NCBI GenBank assembly: GCA_034408875.1
Contig: JAWXCJ010000208.1
Span: forward strand, 1 to 7,551
Length of the DNA: 7,551 bases
DNA from: JANNHK01 sp034408875
GTDB lineage: Bacteria > Actinomycetota > Acidimicrobiia > IMCC26256 > PALSA-610
Reading direction: 5' to 3'
The notes under the pieces: model-generated
Database searches by the model: none
Told to the model about the DNA's origin: nothing
The model's input: the letters and a program-made list of their open reading frames with translations, nothing else
Translations under genes and position numbers: made by a program
In this document: in pieces, positions 5,484 to 7,551 of the stretch
Numbering within the stretch: the stretch's first letter is position 1
How the letters are laid out: every line of letters starts with the position of its first letter

Positions 5484-6272
5484 GTGGCCTACAACTTGAA
5501 GGGCAAGAACGTCCTCGTGACCGGTGCGTCGACCGGCATCGGCGCCGCACTCGCAGAAGGGTTCGCCCGGCGGGGCGCAAGCGTGGGGATCTGCGCGCGG
5601 CGAGCCGAGATGCTCGACGAGGTGCTCGGGCGGTGCCGGGAACACGCGCCCAACTCGAAGGCGTGGACGATCGACCTCGGCGAACTCGACGGACTCGAAG
5701 CCTTCGCCCGGAACGCGTCGGCCGAGATGGGTGGCATCGACGTGCTCGTCAACAACGCCGGCATCCCGAAGCGGCGTTCGGTCCTTGCGCTCGACGTGCC
5801 CACGATCGAGAACGTCATGCGCATCAACTATTTCTCCCCGATCCGCCTCACGATGGCGTTGATGCCCGAGATCATCGAACGATCAGGGCGGTTCGTGTTC
5901 GTCTCGTCGGTTGCGGCGCGCCTGTCGCCCCCCGGCGAGACGTCGTACGCGGCGTCGAAGGCCGCGATCTCCGCGTTCGCCGAGTGCATGCAGGTCGACC
6001 TCCGCGACACCGACGTGAAGATCCACGTCGTCTATCCCGGCGTCATCGACACCGAGCTGTTCCACCTCCCCGACAACGACCCGGGGCCGCTGGGCATGGA
6101 GCGGCTCCCGGTCGAGGCGATGATCGAACCGGTCATGACGATGATCGAAACCGACCAGATCGAGGTCACGGTCCCCGACTGGTTCGGCGCCGTCTTCGCG
6201 GGCAAGTTCAACGACGTCGGAGCCTTCGTCAACGGCACCATCGAATACGCAAGATCGCAGGAGACGAGCTAG
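5484..6272 (+). CDS. Short-chain dehydrogenase/reductase, NADP-type features
   Basis: A 262-residue SDR. TGASTGIG is at residues 13-20, LVNNAG at 88-93 and Asn115 in MRINY; Ser142 is in VFVSS, with Tyr155 and Lys159 in YAASK. The basic pair Arg39-Arg40 after the second strand (ICARR) points to NADP(H), in contrast to the divergent neighbour. The C-terminal YPGVIDTELFHLPDNDPGPLG and the IEPVMTMIETDQIEVTVPDWFG region resemble SDRs acting on lipid or retinol/steroid-like substrates, but the substrate is not readable. The frame is open far upstream; GTG 5484 is chosen because TACTTT lies exactly 6 nt before it and because MAYNLKGKNVLVTGAS is a normal SDR N-terminus. The next gene begins 25 bp after the stop. 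Confidence 0.9.
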   Translation: MAYNLKGKNVLVTGASTGIGAALAEGFARRGASVGICARRAEMLDEVLGRCREHAPNSKAWTIDLGELDGLEAFARNASAEMGGIDVLVNNAGIPKRRSVLALDVPTIENVMRINYFSPIRLTMALMPEIIERSGRFVFVSSVAARLSPPGETSYAASKAAISAFAECMQVDLRDTDVKIHVVYPGVIDTELFHLPDNDPGPLGMERLPVEAMIEPVMTMIETDQIEVTVPDWFGAVFAGKFNDVGAFVNGTIEYARSQETS

Positions 6273-6284
6273 TACCCCGGCTCC

Positions 6285-6290
6285 TACACT
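6285..6290 (+). promoter_or_regulatory. -10 element of the cNMP-domain gene
   Basis: TACACT is followed by 7 nt and the ATG at 6298, the spacing of a leaderless start. It lies in the 25-bp gap after the upstream SDR stop codon, so this gene can be transcribed independently of the SDR even though both are on the plus strand. No ribosome site lies within 13 nt of the ATG. Confidence 0.5.
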
Positions 6291-6297
6291 TCCCGCC

Positions 6298-6729
6298 ATG
6301 GCCAACATCGATCTGACCCGGGCGGAGCAGCTGCGCCGCATCCCGATGTTCTCTTGCCTCGACGAACTCGGGCTGCTGCACGTGTCGAACATCGCGACCC
6401 CGGTCACGGTGCCGACCGGTCACGTGCTCCTCCAGCCGGGCCAGGAGGGCTCGGGCATGTTCGTGATCGCCGAAGGCAGCGTCGACGTGGAGCTCGGGTC
6501 GACCACGGTCTCCTGCCACGCGGGTGAGTTCATCGGCGAGATGTCGTTGCTCGTCGACGGCCTCGTGCACACCGGCCGCGTCCGCGCCGCAACCGAAGTC
6601 ACCTGCCTCGCGATCAGCCGAGACGACTTCGACGTACTGCTCGGCGACTACCCGCAGATCGCGGTCGCGATGGTGAAGGTCCTCGCCCAGCGTCTCGCCG
6701 TCGCCGACGAGATGCTCACGTCTCGCTGA
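6298..6729 (+). CDS. Stand-alone cyclic-nucleotide-binding-type domain protein
   Basis: A 143-residue protein made of one Crp/PKA-type cNMP-binding beta roll with its flanking helices and nothing else; there is no helix-turn-helix after the domain. It opens with LRRIPMFSCLDELGLLHV, continues with the roll (VTVPTGHVLLQPGQEGSGMFVIAEGSVDVEL, residues 36-66), then the phosphate-binding cassette and a C-helix (YPQIAVAMVKVLAQRLAVADEML). The cassette at 80-97 aligns without gaps to that of E. coli CRP and keeps Gly80 and Glu81, but has His91 where CRP has Arg82 and Thr92 where CRP has Ser83. Binding of cAMP or cGMP is therefore uncertain. Stand-alone domains of this kind are common in actinobacteria and may act as partner or sensor subunits. 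The gene converges on and overlaps the lipoprotein gene by 14 bp. Confidence 0.85.
   Translation: MANIDLTRAEQLRRIPMFSCLDELGLLHVSNIATPVTVPTGHVLLQPGQEGSGMFVIAEGSVDVELGSTTVSCHAGEFIGEMSLLVDGLVHTGRVRAATEVTCLAISRDDFDVLLGDYPQIAVAMVKVLAQRLAVADEMLTSR
6708..6725. terminator. Hairpin at overlapping convergent 3' ends
   Basis: CGAGATG (6708-6714) pairs with CGTCTCG (6719-6725) in the plus transcript as 7 bp, one of them a G-U wobble, closed by the tetraloop CTCA. The loop holds the lipoprotein stop codon (TGA on the minus strand), and the cNMP-gene stop TGA begins 2 nt after the stem. In the minus transcript the T-G position becomes an A-C mismatch, so the stem is shorter there. No T-tract follows. It is a candidate T-less terminator or 3'-end structure. 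Confidence 0.35.
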
Positions 6730-7174
6730 CGGTCAACTTCACGGTCACGAGCAGGACGTTGCCCTCATCGGCGGCGGGCGGGTCGTCGGCGTTGCCGTCG
6801 AAACTCTCGTTGCCATTGCCTTCGGTGTGGGCAATGAGGAAGACGTCGCCGGTCTCGGTCACCGCGGGATCGAGCGCGATCTCGACGTCGGACGATTCGC
6901 CGCCGGGCAACAACTCCGAAGCGCCGATCTGCACGCCGGGCGCGCCGCCGCCGTCGGCGTAGGCCACGACATAGCCGCCGGCTTCGGGCAGGGTCACGTC
7001 GTCGACGACGATGACCGTGCCGTCGCCTTCCTGGTCGCGTGCGACCAGCGCGACGCCCACGGTCTCGGACTCGACCTCCTGGGGGTCGCCGCTGCGGCCG
7101 TCGTCGTCGTCACCACCGCACGCCGCAACCATCGCAAGGAGTACAACCGCCAGTACCGCTGTGAAGCCCCGCAT
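6716..7174 (-). CDS. Lipoprotein with DUF7282-like domain
   Basis: A 152-residue predicted lipoprotein. Residues 1-18 form a lipoprotein signal peptide (MRGF, hydrophobic core, lipobox VAAC) with Cys19 as the lipidated residue, followed by an acidic GGDDDDG linker. From about residue 40 the sequence reads VALVARDQEGDGTVIVVDDVTLPEAGGYVV, then IGASELLPGGESSDVEIAL, IAHTEGNGNESFD and a closing VTVKLTV strand. This order is the pattern I associate with the DUF7282 family of exported beta-sandwich proteins, whose function is unknown. It is very rich in Asp, Glu and Gly and almost free of Lys after the signal. The reading frame extends 26 codons upstream, but those residues would spoil the signal peptide, so ATG 7174 is chosen; a GAGG lies only 1 nt before it. 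It should be tethered to the outer face of the membrane. Confidence 0.78.
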   Translation of the reverse strand: MRGFTAVLAVVLLAMVAACGGDDDDGRSGDPQEVESETVGVALVARDQEGDGTVIVVDDVTLPEAGGYVVAYADGGGAPGVQIGASELLPGGESSDVEIALDPAVTETGDVFLIAHTEGNGNESFDGNADDPPAADEGNVLLVTVKLTVSET

Positions 7175-7299
7175 ACCTCGCCCATTCAACCAGGGAACGC
7201 TCGGAAGGCGCTCGCTGTGCCCACCATGACGCAGGCCCGGCGCCTTGCCCATTGTCCAGGTGACCAGTTTTCGCCTCCCGCATCCCGCCCCAAAGCTCC

Positions 7300-7346
7300 A
7301 ACTGGCGTACCTGAGGCAGCCGCCGTCTTGCTGAGGTACGCCAGTT
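7300..7346. repeat. 13-bp perfect inverted repeat upstream of the AbiEi-like gene
   Basis: AACTGGCGTACCT (7300-7312) is exactly complementary in reverse to AGGTACGCCAGTT (7334-7346), with 21 nt between. A second short pair, CAGC (7317-7320) and GCTG (7330-7333), could extend the stem after a 4-nt bulge, leaving a 9-nt loop. CTGAGG also occurs twice as a direct repeat 20 bp apart (7311 and 7331), about two helical turns. There is no T-tract after either arm, so a terminator is unlikely. The right arm ends 32 bp before the ATG at 7379 and touches the candidate -35, which fits an operator. Confidence 0.7.
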
Positions 7347-7373
7347 CAATGTGGCGCAGGCGTTTGGGATAGT
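7345..7373 (+). promoter_or_regulatory. Candidate promoter of the AbiEi-like gene
   Basis: TTCAAT (7345-7350) and GATAGT (7368-7373) are separated by 17 bp and could serve as -35 and -10. GATAGT keeps the conserved A2 and T6 and ends 5 nt before the ATG at 7379, so the mRNA would be essentially leaderless. The -35 overlaps the last 2 bp of the inverted repeat, which would let a protein bound there block polymerase. Confidence 0.35.
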
Positions 7374-7378
7374 TGCGC

Positions 7379-7551
7379 ATGGTCACCGCCGCAGACGTAC
7401 GCCTCGCCCGGGTCGCCGCGAACCAGGACAGCGTCTTCACCCTCGAGGACGCCCGTTCCGCGCTGCTCACGCACGCCCAGATCGATCACCGTGTAGCAAG
7501 TGTGTGGACGCATATGCACGAGGGCGTCTACCGCATGCCCGGAGTGCCCGC
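7379..7551 (+). CDS. AbiEi-like antitoxin N-terminal domain protein (partial, 3' end outside window)
   Basis: Only the first 57 codons are present. They read MVTAADVRLARVAANQDSVF, then TLEDARSALLTHAQIDHRV and ASVWTHMHEGVYRMPGVP. This is the pattern of the winged-helix N-terminal domain found in AbiEi-family antitoxins of type IV toxin-antitoxin systems: a helix with VAANQDSVFT, a second helix ending in IDHRV, and a wing of the x-HEGVYRMPG type. In actinobacteria the same domain often heads stand-alone proteins with a C-terminal DUF559/Vsr-like nuclease-fold region, with no AbiEii toxin gene, and the missing part would decide between these. An in-frame TAG at 7370-7372 bounds the N-terminus; TTG 7373 is the only other start. 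Codons 36-46 are less GC-biased at third positions than codons 1-35, which could hint at transfer. Confidence 0.55.
   Translation, partial: MVTAADVRLARVAANQDSVFTLEDARSALLTHAQIDHRVASVWTHMHEGVYRMPGVP

Larger units (their letters stand above)
7175..7378. other. 204-bp divergent intergenic region
   Basis: The stretch between the lipoprotein (-) and the AbiEi-like gene (+) shows no coding bias and no tRNA. It contains the 13-bp inverted repeat at 7300-7346 and, nearer the lipoprotein, a weaker 7-bp inverted pair (AAGGCGC 7205-7211, GCGCCTT 7240-7246) with a 28-nt spacer. For the lipoprotein the only -10-like match is GACAAT on the minus strand at 7256-7251, without a supporting -35. Confidence 0.4.

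Noticed and set aside
4346..6316. Open frame of 656 codons on the plus strand across thioredoxin and both SDR genes
   Set aside because: It spans three well-identified genes in another frame or strand, and the product is Arg-rich with no recognisable motif.
7300..7346. Inverted repeat as an intrinsic terminator or transposon end
   Set aside because: There is no T-tract on either side, both flanking genes point away from it so neither transcript would end there, and no target duplication or transposase remnant is seen.
7110..7349. 79-codon minus-strand frame across the lipoprotein start and the inverted repeat
   Set aside because: It overlaps the lipoprotein signal peptide and a non-coding repeat, and its product (SARRRLPQVRQL, GGCTPCDGCG) shows no domain or coding bias.

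Overview
The window is GC-rich DNA (roughly two thirds G+C by eye). Its coding strands use almost exclusively G or C at third codon positions, start codons are a mix of ATG and GTG, and many starts lie 5 to 9 nt after a TAnnnT-type -10 element, so those messages would have little or no 5' leader. Together with the protein types (FAS1-like dehydratase, DUF2889, SnoaL-like, SDR pairs, a Sec-exported RTX protein with EWW-type repeats), this suggests a high-GC actinobacterium, possibly of the Acidimicrobiia/Ilumatobacter kind. That assignment is an inference. No tRNA, rRNA, insertion sequence or CRISPR array was seen.

Layout. 20-499 (+) is a FAS1/MaoC-type dehydratase half. It converges on 502-2553 (-), a large exported protein with a PPC-like domain, four carboxypeptidase-regulatory-like repeats and 13 RTX nonapeptides. 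A 118-bp gap then leads to 2672-3127 (+), SnoaL-like, which converges on 3137-3508 (-), an unrecognised 123-residue protein. This in turn diverges over 28 bp from 3537-4316 (+), DUF2889, which converges with a stop-codon overlap on 4313-4639 (-), thioredoxin. Thioredoxin lies 36 bp behind 4676-5458 (-), a short-chain dehydrogenase with NAD-type features. That gene shares a 25-bp divergent promoter with 5484-6272 (+), a second SDR with NADP-type features. Next are 6298-6729 (+), a lone cyclic-nucleotide-binding-type domain, and the convergent overlapping 6716-7174 (-), a lipoprotein. A 204-bp intergenic stretch with a 13-bp inverted repeat precedes a gene starting at 7379 (+) that runs off the window and resembles the AbiEi-type antitoxin N-terminal domain.

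How it fits together. Genes alternate strands almost one by one, so there is no long operon. The only likely co-transcribed pairs are SDR-thioredoxin (-) and perhaps SDR-cNMP domain (+), although the latter downstream gene has its own -10. The dehydratase half, SnoaL-like protein, DUF2889 protein and two SDRs are the mix often met in actinobacterial lipid or steroid/aromatic catabolism, but no substrate can be read from the sequence. Most of the window is ordinary chromosomal content. The items most worth a second look are the compact overlapping divergent promoters, the hairpins holding convergent stop codons, the inverted repeat ahead of the AbiEi-like gene, the altered phosphate-binding cassette in the cNMP domain, and the paired cysteines of the exported repeat protein.
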